DNA from: Lachnospiraceae bacterium
Lineage (GTDB): Bacteria > Bacillota > Clostridia > Lachnospirales > Lachnospiraceae
Direction of reading: 5' to 3'
Assembly: GCA_016281555.1 (NCBI GenBank)
Contig: JAEEIV010000033.1
Span: 1 to 64,000, forward strand
Length of the DNA: 64,000 bases
Both the position numbers and the translations under genes were made by a program. This document shows positions 51,044 to 59,752 of the stretch, piece after piece; positions within the stretch are counted from its first letter, which is position 1; each line of letters begins with the position of its first letter. The notes below the pieces were generated by a model. The model was not told the DNA's origin, made no database searches, and saw nothing but the letters and a program-made list of their open reading frames with translations.

Positions 51044-53008
51044 ATGGCAAACAAACTGATCATTGTGGAGTCTCCCACAAAAGTGCACACGATCAAGAAA
51101 TTCATCGGTTCCTCCATGGACGTCATCGCGTCTCAGGGACACATCCGGGATCTGCCGAAGTCCCAGCTCGGCGTGGATACGGCGGGAGATTTTGAACCGA
51201 AGTATATTACGATCCGCGGTAAGGGCGACATCATGAGCGCCTTGAAAAAAGCGGTCAAGAAGGCGGACAAGATCTACCTCGCGACCGACCCGGACCGCGA
51301 AGGAGAAGCGATTTCCTGGCATCTGACGGAAGCCCTCGACATGGCCGGCAAGGACGTGTCCCGGGTCACGTTCAACGAAATCACGAAGGACGCAGTGAAG
51401 AACGCGCTGAAGGAGCCGAAGAAGGTTGACCGCAATCTCGTGGACGCCCAGCAGGCGAGACGCGTTCTGGACCGGGTGGTCGGTTACGAAGTGAGCCCGA
51501 TCCTCTGGAAAAAGGTGAAGGGCAAGCTCTCCGCCGGCCGCGTGCAGTCCGCAGTGCTTCGGATGATCGCCGACAGGGAAGAGGAGATCCGGGAGTTCAT
51601 TCCGAAAGAATACTGGAATCTGACGGCAGAACTCGAAAGCGACGGAAATGCGTTCACGGCGGAATACGCCGGAAAGAACGGACGGAAGAAAGAGTTGAAT
51701 TCGGAGAAGGAAGCGGAACAGGTCGTCCGGGAAACGGAACGCGAAAAGTTCGAGATCTCGGAGATCAGAACGCAGGAACGCCAGAAGGCGGCGCCGTATC
51801 CGTTCACGACTTCCACGCTGCAGCAGGATGCCGCGAATCTTTTGAATTTCCCGACCGAAAAGACGATGCGGGTCGCACAGCAACTGTACGAAGGCGTGAA
51901 GATCAGCGGTCAGGGCACCGTCGGTCTCATCACGTATCTCCGTACGGATTCCACGCGTGTCGCGAAGGAAGCGGATGCGTTTGCGAAAGAGTACGTCCGG
52001 AAGAACTTTGGGGAAGACTTCGTCGGACAGGGCGCCGTCCGGAACAAGGACCGGGCGCAGGACGCGCACGAAGCCATCCGTCCGACGTTCATTGAACTGA
52101 CGCCGGAAAAGGTGAAAGGCGATCTTCTCCGGGATCAGTATCGCCTGTATCAGCTGATCTGGAAACGCTTCGTCGCGAGCCGGATGAAGGCCGCCGTGTA
52201 CGAGCAGACCTCGGTGAAACTTTCGGCCGGAGCGCACGAGTTCACGGCTTCTGTTTCACAGCTGAAGTTTAAGGGCTATCTCACGGTCTACGGCGAGAAG
52301 GAAGAAAACCAGGGCGAGAAGGCCTTGCTGAAACTGAAGGAAGGCGGGAACGTACGCCTCCTTGAACTGAAGAAAGAACAGCATTTCACGCAGCCGCCGC
52401 AGCATTTCACCGAAGCGACGCTCGTGCGTTCAATGGAGGACCTCGGCCTCGGCCGTCCTTCGACCTATGCGCCGACGATCACGAACATTCTGCGCCGGCA
52501 TTACATCACGAAAGAAGGCCGGAACATTTTCATGACCGAACTCGGCGAAGTCGTGAACGACTTCATGAAGAAATACTTCGCCGACATCGTGGATCTGAAG
52601 TTCACGGCGGACATGGAAGAAGCGCTGGACAAGGTCGCTGAGGGCGAGCTGGACTGGCACAAGATGATGAAGGATTTCTATCCCGGCTTCGAGGAGGAAG
52701 TGAAGAAGGCCGGCAATGAGATGGAAAAGGTGAAGGTCGCGGACGAGCTCTCGGAGGAAGTCTGCGAGAAGTGCGGCAGAAGAATGGTCATCAAGTACGG
52801 CGCGCACGGAAAATTCCTCGCCTGCCCCGGCTTCCCGGAATGCAGGAATACGAGACCGCTTCTTGAGAAGACCGGCATTCCCTGCCCGAAGTGCGGAAAG
52901 GAACTCATTGAGCGGCGGACCAAGAAGGGGCGCAGATTCTACGGATGCATCGATTCCGAAAACTGCGGATACATGTCCTGGACCCGTCCGGCGGCATCGA
53001 ACAAGTGA
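51044..53008 (+). CDS. topA: DNA topoisomerase I
   Basis: The protein has 654 residues. The type IA enzyme relaxes negative supercoils. Toprim domain: KLIIVESPTKVHTIKKF and ATDPDREGEAISWHL; the active-site Tyr is in TYLRTDSTRV near residue 300. The C-terminus has two Cys4 zinc ribbons: CEKCGRRMVIKYGAHGK...C and CPKCGKELIERRTKKG...C. Family members have two to four such ribbons, so it is slightly short. It is followed 44 bases later by trxA. Confidence 0.97.
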   Translation: MANKLIIVESPTKVHTIKKFIGSSMDVIASQGHIRDLPKSQLGVDTAGDFEPKYITIRGKGDIMSALKKAVKKADKIYLATDPDREGEAISWHLTEALDMAGKDVSRVTFNEITKDAVKNALKEPKKVDRNLVDAQQARRVLDRVVGYEVSPILWKKVKGKLSAGRVQSAVLRMIADREEEIREFIPKEYWNLTAELESDGNAFTAEYAGKNGRKKELNSEKEAEQVVRETEREKFEISEIRTQERQKAAPYPFTTSTLQQDAANLLNFPTEKTMRVAQQLYEGVKISGQGTVGLITYLRTDSTRVAKEADAFAKEYVRKNFGEDFVGQGAVRNKDRAQDAHEAIRPTFIELTPEKVKGDLLRDQYRLYQLIWKRFVASRMKAAVYEQTSVKLSAGAHEFTASVSQLKFKGYLTVYGEKEENQGEKALLKLKEGGNVRLLELKKEQHFTQPPQHFTEATLVRSMEDLGLGRPSTYAPTITNILRRHYITKEGRNIFMTELGEVVNDFMKKYFADIVDLKFTADMEEALDKVAEGELDWHKMMKDFYPGFEEEVKKAGNEMEKVKVADELSEEVCEKCGRRMVIKYGAHGKFLACPGFPECRNTRPLLEKTGIPCPKCGKELIERRTKKGRRFYGCIDSENCGYMSWTRPAASNK

Positions 53009-53052
53009 TTCCGAAAAAAACGGAAGCGTAAACGACAGAAGGAGGAACGAGA

Positions 53053-53370
53053 ATGGCTGTATTGGAAGTGAAAAGCGAGAGTTTTGAAAAAGAAGTGCTG
53101 GAGTCGGAAAAGCCGGTGGTGCTGGATCTTTTTGCGACCTGGTGCGGACCGTGCAAGATGCTCCGTCCCGTCATCGAGGAATTGTCCGAGGAGCATCCGG
53201 AAGTGAAATTCGTTTCCGTCGACGTGGATGAGGAGGCGGAAATTGCCATAAGATACGGCGTTTCGTCGATCCCTTGTCTGGTGTTTTTGAAGAACGGGGA
53301 AGAAGTCGGGCGTTCGGTCGGCTTCCGTCCGAAGGACGCGCTCGAAGCTGCGATCGGTGACCTTGCATGA
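53053..53370 (+). CDS. trxA: Thioredoxin
   Basis: The protein has 105 residues. The redox site is WCGPCK near residue 30, with KPVVLDLFATWCGPCK and a C-terminal cis-Pro region VSSIPCLVFLKNGEEVG. An additional Cys right after the cis-Pro (IPC) is unusual. GGAGG precedes the ATG. It overlaps trxB by four bases, so the pair forms a thioredoxin system that reduces cytosolic disulfides. Confidence 0.96.
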   Translation: MAVLEVKSESFEKEVLESEKPVVLDLFATWCGPCKMLRPVIEELSEEHPEVKFVSVDVDEEAEIAIRYGVSSIPCLVFLKNGEEVGRSVGFRPKDALEAAIGDLA

Positions 53371-54266
53371 CGGACGTTCTCATCATCGGCGCGGGCACTG
53401 CCGGACTTACGGCCGCGATCTACGCGAGGCGGGCGGAAAAGACCGTATTGGTGCTCGAAGCGAATTCCTTCGGCGGTCAGATCGTCAATACGCCGAGCAT
53501 CGAGAATTTTCCCGCGGCTCCTCACGTTTCAGGCTTCGATTTTGCCATGCGCCTGTACGAACAGGCAACTGCTCTCGGCGCCGAGATCCGCTTTGAAAAA
53601 GCGCTCGAACTTAGGGACGGCGATCCGAAAACGGTCGTGACGGCGAAGAACGAATACGTGGCGAAGACGGTGATCCTCGCCACCGGATCAAAGAACCGGA
53701 AGCTCGGCCTTTCGGAAGAGGAGCGGCTCACGGGACGCGGCGTATCCTATTGCGCGACGTGTGACGGGCATTTCTTCCGGGGAAAGACCGTCGCCGTGGT
53801 CGGCGGAGGCAATACCGCATTGGAGGACGCCCTGTATCTTTCGGACATGGCGTCCAAAGTATATCTCATTCACCGCAGAGACTCGTTCCGCGGCGAGGAA
53901 GCCCTCGCAAACCGGCTGAAAGAAAAGGAAAACGCGGAGTTCGTGCTGAACAGCACCGTGACGGAACTGATCGCCGGAGCGAAACTGGAAGCCGTCAGGG
54001 TCAGCAGTGCGGACGGCAATGAACGCGTCCTTCCGGTCGACGGACTCTTCGTTGCGATCGGCCGCATTCCGGAGAATCTGGCGTTTTCTCCGCCCGTTCA
54101 GCTGGATGAAGCGGGTTACGTCGCGGCAGGAGAAGACTGCCGGACGAACGTGCCCGGCGTATTTGTCGCCGGAGACAACCGGACGAAGACGGTCCGGCAG
54201 CTGGTGACGGCGGCGGGAGACGGCGCGGTGGCTGCGCTGGAAGCGGTGAAATATCTGAATTCCTGA
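53367..54266 (+). CDS. trxB: Thioredoxin-disulfide reductase
   Basis: The protein has 299 residues. FAD-binding VLIIGAGTAGLTAAIYAR at the start, the redox-active CATCDGHFF near residue 130, NAD(P)-binding VAVVGGGNTALEDALYLS near residue 140, and VAIGRIPEN plus the C-terminal FAD-binding VFVAGDNRTKTVRQLVTAA. It uses NADPH-type electrons to reduce thioredoxin. It overlaps trxA and is followed by a glycosyltransferase. Confidence 0.95.
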   Translation: MTDVLIIGAGTAGLTAAIYARRAEKTVLVLEANSFGGQIVNTPSIENFPAAPHVSGFDFAMRLYEQATALGAEIRFEKALELRDGDPKTVVTAKNEYVAKTVILATGSKNRKLGLSEEERLTGRGVSYCATCDGHFFRGKTVAVVGGGNTALEDALYLSDMASKVYLIHRRDSFRGEEALANRLKEKENAEFVLNSTVTELIAGAKLEAVRVSSADGNERVLPVDGLFVAIGRIPENLAFSPPVQLDEAGYVAAGEDCRTNVPGVFVAGDNRTKTVRQLVTAAGDGAVAALEAVKYLNS

Positions 54267-54277
54267 AGGAAAAACGA

Positions 54278-55546
54278 ATGAACGGTCATTGCGTTTATCT
54301 TTTGAACGACGCGTTTCCGCCCATCATTGACGGCGTATCGAACGCGGTTGAGAATTATGCGTCGGAGCTGTACGGCTTCGGCGATTCGCCGGTCGTTCTG
54401 ACGCCGAAAACGGGCAAAACCGACGACAGCATTTATCCGTATCCCGTGGTGCGTTATCCGAGCATTGATCAGACGAAGCGGATCGGGTACTACGTCGGCG
54501 TGCCGCTTTCCTCGAGGATCTCCAAGATCACTCTTCAGTCCCCGCCCACGATCCTGCACGCGCATTGTCCGGCGATCTCGTTGTTTCTCGCTCGCTCGAT
54601 CCGGGTGCAGAAGAAAGCGCCGCTCATCTTTACGTATCATTCCAAGTACGACGTGAACATCCGCGAAGCGATCCGGGGCAAGTTCATACAGAACGCGGTG
54701 ATCCGCGCAATGGTGGAGACGATTGCTGCCGCAGACGAAGTCTGGGCGGTGTCGAAGGGCGCCGGCGAGAGCCTGAAATCACTGGGGTACAAGGGCGACT
54801 ACGTCGTGATGGAAAACGGCGTCGACGTTCCGAAGGGACGGGCGGATGAGAGAACGATCGCAGAACTGAGACAAAAATATGCACTCCCGGAGAACGTTCC
54901 GGTCTTCCTTTTCGTCGGAAGAATGGAGTGGTACAAGAACCAGCGGATCATTCTGGACGCCCTGAAAAAACTGAAAGCCACGGGACGTCCCTTCCGTATG
55001 CTGTTCGTCGGGAAGGGGACCGAGATGGAGGAGATCCGGGCGTATGCCGGAGAACTCGGGCTCAGGGACGACACGGTGTTCACCGGAGCCGTCACGGACC
55101 GGGAACTCTTGCGGGCGTATTATTCCGTCGCGGATCTGTTCCTGTTTCCGTCGGTATACGACACGAACGGACTCGTGGTCCGGGAAGCCGCGGCGTCGTC
55201 GCTGCCGTCCGTGCTGGTGAAGGGAAGCTGTGCGGCGGAAAACACCGTCGACGGCCGGAACGCGTTTCTCATTGACGAGAACGCCGATTCTCTTTACGCG
55301 ATGCTGGACCGGCTCTACGACAAACGGGACGGGATCCGGGAAGTAGGGGAAAACGCTGCGGACGATCTGTACGTTTCCTGGCACGATTCCGTTTCCAGGG
55401 CAAAAGAGCGCTACGGAATCGTCGAGGAAGCGTATTTGCAGGGCAAGTATTCAAAGAGAAAGGCAAAGGATCAGACGCTCGAAATGCGGCGCCGGATCAT
55501 TGAATTCTTTGACAATGTCGGTCATGAGGGAAAGGATGCGCCATGA
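54278..55546 (+). CDS. Glycosyltransferase family 4 (GT-B fold)
   Basis: The protein has 422 residues. NAFPPIIDGVSNAVENYASEL near the N-terminus (as FPPIIDGVSNAV) and the mid-protein PVFLFVGRMEWYKNQRIILDALKKL, then VFTGAVTDRELLRAYYSVADLFLFPSVYDTNGLVVREAA. The last is the GT4 E-x7-E region with the two Glu residues. Such enzymes often glycosylate lipids such as diacylglycerol or polyprenyl carriers; the acceptor is not known. It overlaps the LarA-like gene by four bases. Confidence 0.88.
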   Translation: MNGHCVYLLNDAFPPIIDGVSNAVENYASELYGFGDSPVVLTPKTGKTDDSIYPYPVVRYPSIDQTKRIGYYVGVPLSSRISKITLQSPPTILHAHCPAISLFLARSIRVQKKAPLIFTYHSKYDVNIREAIRGKFIQNAVIRAMVETIAAADEVWAVSKGAGESLKSLGYKGDYVVMENGVDVPKGRADERTIAELRQKYALPENVPVFLFVGRMEWYKNQRIILDALKKLKATGRPFRMLFVGKGTEMEEIRAYAGELGLRDDTVFTGAVTDRELLRAYYSVADLFLFPSVYDTNGLVVREAAASSLPSVLVKGSCAAENTVDGRNAFLIDENADSLYAMLDRLYDKRDGIREVGENAADDLYVSWHDSVSRAKERYGIVEEAYLQGKYSKRKAKDQTLEMRRRIIEFFDNVGHEGKDAP

Positions 55547-56793
55547 AGCTTGAATTCGGTTACGGAACCGGAAAACAGACGGTGAACTGTCCGGCGGAAA
55601 ATCTGCTTGCGGTCCTCACCGCCAATGAGATCGAACACAAACGGACCGGCGAAGAGGCGGTAAGGTATGCCCTGGCGCACCCCATCGGAACGAAACCGTT
55701 GAAAAAACTGGTGGTCCCGGGGCAGAAGATCGCGATCGTCACGAGCGACGTGTCCCGCCCGATGCCGAGCTACGCGGTATTGCCGGCCGTGCTTGACGAA
55801 CTGTTTTCGGCAGGCGTCAAAGCCGAAGACGTGACGGTGGTCTTTGCCATCGGCTCCCACAGGAAAGAGACCGAAGAAGAAATGCGCCGTCTCGTCGGAG
55901 ACAGCGTCTTTGAAACCGTGAAATGCGTGGATTCCGACCCGGAGGACACGGTCCACATGGGGAAAACGGAAGCAGGGACGCCGGTGGACATCACGAGGGT
56001 CGTGGCGGAAGCGGATTTCAGGATCGCGCTCGGAAACATTGAATTCCATTATTTCGCAGGTTATTCCGGAGGCGCGAAGGCATTGATGCCCGGCGTGTCG
56101 ACGCCGAAGGCGATCGAACGGAACCACCGGATGATGGTGGACCCCGACGCGGTGGCCGGAAAACTGCACAGGAATCCGATCCGCGAGGACATTGAGGAAG
56201 CGGGAAGGATCATCGGTCTCGACTTCATCGTGAACGTGGTGCTGGACGAGCACAAACACATCGTTTACTGCGTGGCGGGCGACAAAATCGAGGCGCACAG
56301 GGACGGCTGCGCGTACCTTGACCGCATGTACCGCAAAACCATCCCGGAAAAAGCGGATATCGTGCTTGTTTCGCAGGGCGGCGCTCCGAAGGATGCAAAT
56401 CTCTACCAGACGCAGAAAGCCCTGGAAAACGCCAAATACGCGGTCAGGGACGGGGGTTCGGTCATTCTGATCGGCGCCTGTCCGGAAGGACTCGGAAGCC
56501 GCGTCTTCGAGGAGTGGCTGACCTCGGCTTCTTCGCCGGAGGAACTCACGAAGTGGATCCGGAAGGAATTCGTCCTCGGCGGACATAAGGCGGCGGCCAT
56601 CGGTCTCGTGATGCAGAAAGCGAAAGTGTATCTCGTTTCGGAAATGGATCCGGAATTCGTGAAAAGCATTTTCTTCATTCCGGCATCTTCGGCGGAAGAG
56701 GCGTTTCAGGCGGCGATGAAGGAATACGGTCCGGAGGCGAAGGTCATCGCGATGCCGTACGGCGGCGCCACCTTGCCTTCCGTGCAGGCCTGA
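55543..56793 (+). CDS. LarA-like protein (nickel-pincer racemase family)
   Basis: The protein has 416 residues. It has the LarA lactate-racemase pattern. SDVSRPMPSYAVL gives Arg72; GSHRKETEEEM gives His106; EFHYFAGYSGGAKALMPG gives His169 and Lys179, the lysine that in LarA carries the nickel-pincer nucleotide; RNHRMM gives His195. All cofactor-contacting residues are therefore in place. The cofactor-building genes larB, larC and larE are not in the window. LarA homologues also racemise or epimerise other 2-hydroxy acids, so lactate is not certain. It is the last gene before a strong terminator. Confidence 0.85.
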   Translation: MKLEFGYGTGKQTVNCPAENLLAVLTANEIEHKRTGEEAVRYALAHPIGTKPLKKLVVPGQKIAIVTSDVSRPMPSYAVLPAVLDELFSAGVKAEDVTVVFAIGSHRKETEEEMRRLVGDSVFETVKCVDSDPEDTVHMGKTEAGTPVDITRVVAEADFRIALGNIEFHYFAGYSGGAKALMPGVSTPKAIERNHRMMVDPDAVAGKLHRNPIREDIEEAGRIIGLDFIVNVVLDEHKHIVYCVAGDKIEAHRDGCAYLDRMYRKTIPEKADIVLVSQGGAPKDANLYQTQKALENAKYAVRDGGSVILIGACPEGLGSRVFEEWLTSASSPEELTKWIRKEFVLGGHKAAAIGLVMQKAKVYLVSEMDPEFVKSIFFIPASSAEEAFQAAMKEYGPEAKVIAMPYGGATLPSVQA

Positions 56794-56820
56794 AAGCGAA
56801 GAGAACAGAAAAAAGGCATA

Positions 56821-56886
56821 AAAAAAGCTGTCGCAACGCGGTCAGCCGTGAGATCCACGGGGAGACTTAAATGCGGCAGCTTTTTT
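56821..56886. terminator. Bidirectional terminator between the LarA-like gene and the DUF1508 gene
   Basis: A 15-base stem pairs AAAAAAGCTGTCGCA (56821-56835) with TGCGGCAGCTTTTTT (56872-56886), with one G-T pair; a smaller CCGTG/CACGG hairpin sits in the loop. A- and T-runs flank both sides. Confidence 0.9.
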
Positions 56887-56898
56887 CAGGGGAACAGC

Positions 56899-57261
56899 TT
56901 ATTTCTCGATATCGGACGCAGCGTTCTTCTTAACGCTTTCGATGCCGTTTAAGCAGCTCGCCTTCGCCTTGTAGCTTTCGCTCACGAGAATGATCTCGCC
57001 GTTCCGTGCCTTTAAGCGGAAACGGAACTCGCCGGCCTTGTCCGCGTACACCTCGAACTTCGGGCATTTTTCCTGAGCGAACCCTTCGACCGTCTGATCT
57101 TCGACAGCGGCGGCGGGCGCGTTCTTCTTAACGCTCTCGATGCCGTTCAGGCAGGCTTTTTCAGAGGTATAGATCTCGGAAGAACCGATGATCTGACCAT
57201 TTCCCGCGACGAGATTAAACTTGATCCCGGTCTTGACTTCCTTCACAACAAATTTTCCCAT
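56899..57261 (-). CDS. Protein with two DUF1508 (YegP-like) domains
   Basis: The protein has 120 residues. Two DUF1508 units in tandem: residues 5-50 (KTGIKFNLVAGNGQIIGSSE...CLNGIESVKKNA) and residues 68-113 (ADKAGEFRFRLKARNGEIIL...CLNGIESVKKNA), joined by an acidic linker. The repeated CLNGIESVKKNA is near-identical in the two halves, suggesting internal duplication. Function of DUF1508 is unknown, though the fold is a small beta/alpha. It has a strong promoter with a palindrome over the transcription start, so regulation is likely. Confidence 0.93.
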   Translation of the reverse strand: MGKFVVKEVKTGIKFNLVAGNGQIIGSSEIYTSEKACLNGIESVKKNAPAAAVEDQTVEGFAQEKCPKFEVYADKAGEFRFRLKARNGEIILVSESYKAKASCLNGIESVKKNAASDIEK

Positions 57262-57275
57262 GAGAAACCTCCAGA

Positions 57276-57289
57276 AACAAATATTTGTT
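57276..57289. promoter_or_regulatory. Perfect 14-bp palindrome at the start of the DUF1508 transcript
   Basis: AACAAATATTTGTT lies directly downstream of the minus-strand -10 box, at the expected start point. It could bind a repressor or form a short leader stem. The binding protein is unknown. Confidence 0.5.
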
Positions 57290-57295
57290 GCCTAA

Positions 57296-57324
57296 AGTAT
57301 AGAATAGAAACAGGAAACTGTCAA
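57296..57324 (-). promoter_or_regulatory. Promoter of the DUF1508 gene
   Basis: A perfect TTGACA (complement of 57319-57324) and TATACT (complement of 57296-57301) are separated by 17 bases. Confidence 0.85.
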
Positions 57325-57408
57325 ACTTTTTTTCAATTCAGCGCACATTTTGCGCACATTTTTAAAACATTTTTGTGAAAAATGCCGCTTCAGGGCGTCT
57401 TTTCCGTC

Positions 57409-58398
57409 TCAAAGCAGGAGTTCCGCGATCTGGACGGCGTTCGTCGCCGCGCCTTTTCTGAGCTGATCTCCGGCAATGAACATCGAAAGCCCGCGGTCGC
57501 TCGTCAAGTCTTTCCGGATCCGGCCGACGAAGACGAGATCCTGATCCGAGGTGTCAAGGGGCATCGGATAGCGGTGGTTCGGAAGATCGTCGACCAGGGT
57601 CACGCCGGGCGCCTTGGCAATGACCTCCCGGGCCTCTTCGGGAGAGACCGGGTCCTTCGTCCGGACCGTCGCCGAGATGCTGTGGCTCCGGATGACGGGC
57701 ACGCGGACGCAGGTGCAGGTCACGTTCATTTCCGGAAGGTGCATGATCTTCCGGCCCTCGTTCTGAAGCTTCATCTCCTCCGTGGTATAATCGTCGGTCG
57801 ACTGCGAGCCGATCTCGGGGATGAGGTTGAAGGCGAGCGGATAGCGGAAGACTTTCGGCGTCACGGTTTCTCCGGAAAAATACGCCTTCGTTTCTTCGAG
57901 CAGTTCCACGGGACCGCCCTGGCCGGCGCCGCTGGACGCCTGATAGGTCGACACGATCATTTCCGTGATCGGAGAGAGCGAGTTGAGCGCATTGACGCCC
58001 ACGGCAGTGATGATCGTGGAGCAGTTCGGGTTCGAGATGACACCGTGATGGAGTTTTGCGTCACCGGGATTGATCTCCGGCACCACGAGCGGCACGTCGG
58101 GATCCATCCGGAACGCGCTGGAATTGTCCACGAATACCGCGCCCGAACGGACGATGCTGTCCTTAAAACGTTTGGCGATCTCGTTTTCCGCCGCGCCGAG
58201 GACGAGGTCAAGCCCGGAAAACGCGTCGTCCGTTGCCTCACGGACGGTCACCTGATCCCCATGAAACGCGAGCGTCTTTCCGGCGCTCCTGGCACTGGCG
58301 AGCGGGCGGAGTTCCGAAATGGGGAAGTCCCGCTCTTCCAGGATCCGGATCATTTCTCTTCCGACGGCGCCGGTCGCGCCGAGTATTCCGACTTTCAT
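57409..58398 (-). CDS. asd: Aspartate-semialdehyde dehydrogenase
   Basis: The protein has 329 residues. It reduces aspartyl phosphate with NADPH, the second step of the aspartate pathway. N-terminal GILGATGAVGREMIRIL, catalytic Cys126 in ISNPNCSTI, and active-site His region later (HLPEMNVTCTCVRVPVIRSH). Only 14 bases separate it from lysC upstream. It closes the hom-lysC-asd operon and supplies lysine, threonine and methionine synthesis. Confidence 0.96.
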   Translation of the reverse strand: MKVGILGATGAVGREMIRILEERDFPISELRPLASARSAGKTLAFHGDQVTVREATDDAFSGLDLVLGAAENEIAKRFKDSIVRSGAVFVDNSSAFRMDPDVPLVVPEINPGDAKLHHGVISNPNCSTIITAVGVNALNSLSPITEMIVSTYQASSGAGQGGPVELLEETKAYFSGETVTPKVFRYPLAFNLIPEIGSQSTDDYTTEEMKLQNEGRKIMHLPEMNVTCTCVRVPVIRSHSISATVRTKDPVSPEEAREVIAKAPGVTLVDDLPNHRYPMPLDTSDQDLVFVGRIRKDLTSDRGLSMFIAGDQLRKGAATNAVQIAELLL

Positions 58399-58412
58399 GA
58401 AACAGCCCTCCC

Positions 58413-59732
58413 TTACTTGAATTCTTCGTACAGGACTTTCACGGAACGCGCGAAATCCTTTTCATCCACGCCGACGATGACGTTCATTTCTTCCGGTCCC
58501 GCGGTGACCATACGGATGTTGATGTCCGCATTGCCGAGGGTCGACATGATCTTTGCAAGACAGCCGACGCGGAGGACCATCTTCCGGCCGACGACCGCGA
58601 CGACCGCAAGCCCGTCCGAAACGGTCATGCTGTCCGGCTTCATTTCGGCTTCCAGTTCGGAAATGATCCGGTATTTCACTTGTTCGAACACGGCCGTTTC
58701 CACGATGACGCTGTAGCAGTCGATGCCGCCGCAGGTATAGGCCACGCTGACGTTGTATTTCGCGAAAAATCCGAGGATCTGGCGAAAAGCGCCGACCGCG
58801 GATGACAGCCCGTTCTTGATCACTGTAATGACGGTAAGACCGGTCTTTCCGGCGATGCCGGTGATGAAGCTTGCCTTTGCGGCCTCGGTCTCATCCTCGT
58901 CGAAGGCTTCCATGATCACGGTGCCCGGATGATCGGGATCGTTCGTGTTCCGGATGTTTAAGGGGATGTTCTTCGCCCGGACCGGAAAAACGGAATCTTC
59001 GTGCAGGACCTTCGCGCCGATGTAGGAGAGTTCCCGAAGCTCAAGATACGTGATCTTCGGGATCGGCCGCTCGTCCTGAACGATCCGCGGGTCCGCCATG
59101 AGAATGCCCGGAACGTCGGTCCAGTTCTCGTAAACGCCGGCGTTCAGCGCGGCGGCAATGAGCGCGCCCGTGACGTCGGAACCGCCGCGGGACATGAGTT
59201 TGATGACTCCGTCCGGCATGGCGCCGTAGAATCCCGGAACCACGACGGAACGGCTCCTCACGGTCTGCTCAATCGAAGCGTAGGTCACTTCCCGGTCCAC
59301 GCTGCCGTCGAACCCGAACGTGATGAGGTCCTTCGCGTCGATGAATTCGTAGCCGAGATAGGCGGCCAGCAGTTTCGCCGTGAAGTATTCCCCTCTGGAA
59401 ACCAGTTTGGCTTCCGTGATCCCCTCGTGCATTTCCTTCTCTAACGCATCAAATTCCGCTTCGAGCGGCACGGACAGTCCGAGCTCGTCCCGGATCGAAA
59501 GAAAGCGTTCCCGGATCAGGGAGAAGACCGGAGAATAATCCACGCCGTAGGTGATGTGCGCGTGGCAGAGATAAAGCAGATCCGTGATTTTATGATCGTT
59601 CGGAAAACGTTTTCCGGGAGCGGAGACGACCACGACCTTCCGGGCCGGATTCATGAGAATGATCTCCCGGACTTTTTTAAACTGTGTGGAATCGGCCAGG
59701 GACGACCCACCGAATTTAGCAACTTTCAACAT
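58413..59732 (-). CDS. lysC: Aspartate kinase
   Basis: The protein has 439 residues. ATG 59732 (MLKVAKFGGSSLADS) is used, with AAAGGA about eight bases upstream; a start at 59753 is possible. It phosphorylates aspartate. Kinase motif KFGGSS at residue 5 and GRGGSDVTGALIAAALNA (as SRGGSDVTG) are visible. Two C-terminal ACT domains (LTVITVIKNGLSS and VAVVGRKMVLRVG regions) suggest feedback by lysine or threonine. It lies between hom and asd; no lysine riboswitch is in its leader, unlike the importer operon elsewhere in the window. Confidence 0.93.
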   Translation of the reverse strand: MLKVAKFGGSSLADSTQFKKVREIILMNPARKVVVVSAPGKRFPNDHKITDLLYLCHAHITYGVDYSPVFSLIRERFLSIRDELGLSVPLEAEFDALEKEMHEGITEAKLVSRGEYFTAKLLAAYLGYEFIDAKDLITFGFDGSVDREVTYASIEQTVRSRSVVVPGFYGAMPDGVIKLMSRGGSDVTGALIAAALNAGVYENWTDVPGILMADPRIVQDERPIPKITYLELRELSYIGAKVLHEDSVFPVRAKNIPLNIRNTNDPDHPGTVIMEAFDEDETEAAKASFITGIAGKTGLTVITVIKNGLSSAVGAFRQILGFFAKYNVSVAYTCGGIDCYSVIVETAVFEQVKYRIISELEAEMKPDSMTVSDGLAVVAVVGRKMVLRVGCLAKIMSTLGNADINIRMVTAGPEEMNVIVGVDEKDFARSVKVLYEEFK

Positions 59733-59752
59733 GATGATTTCCTTTCCGTCCA

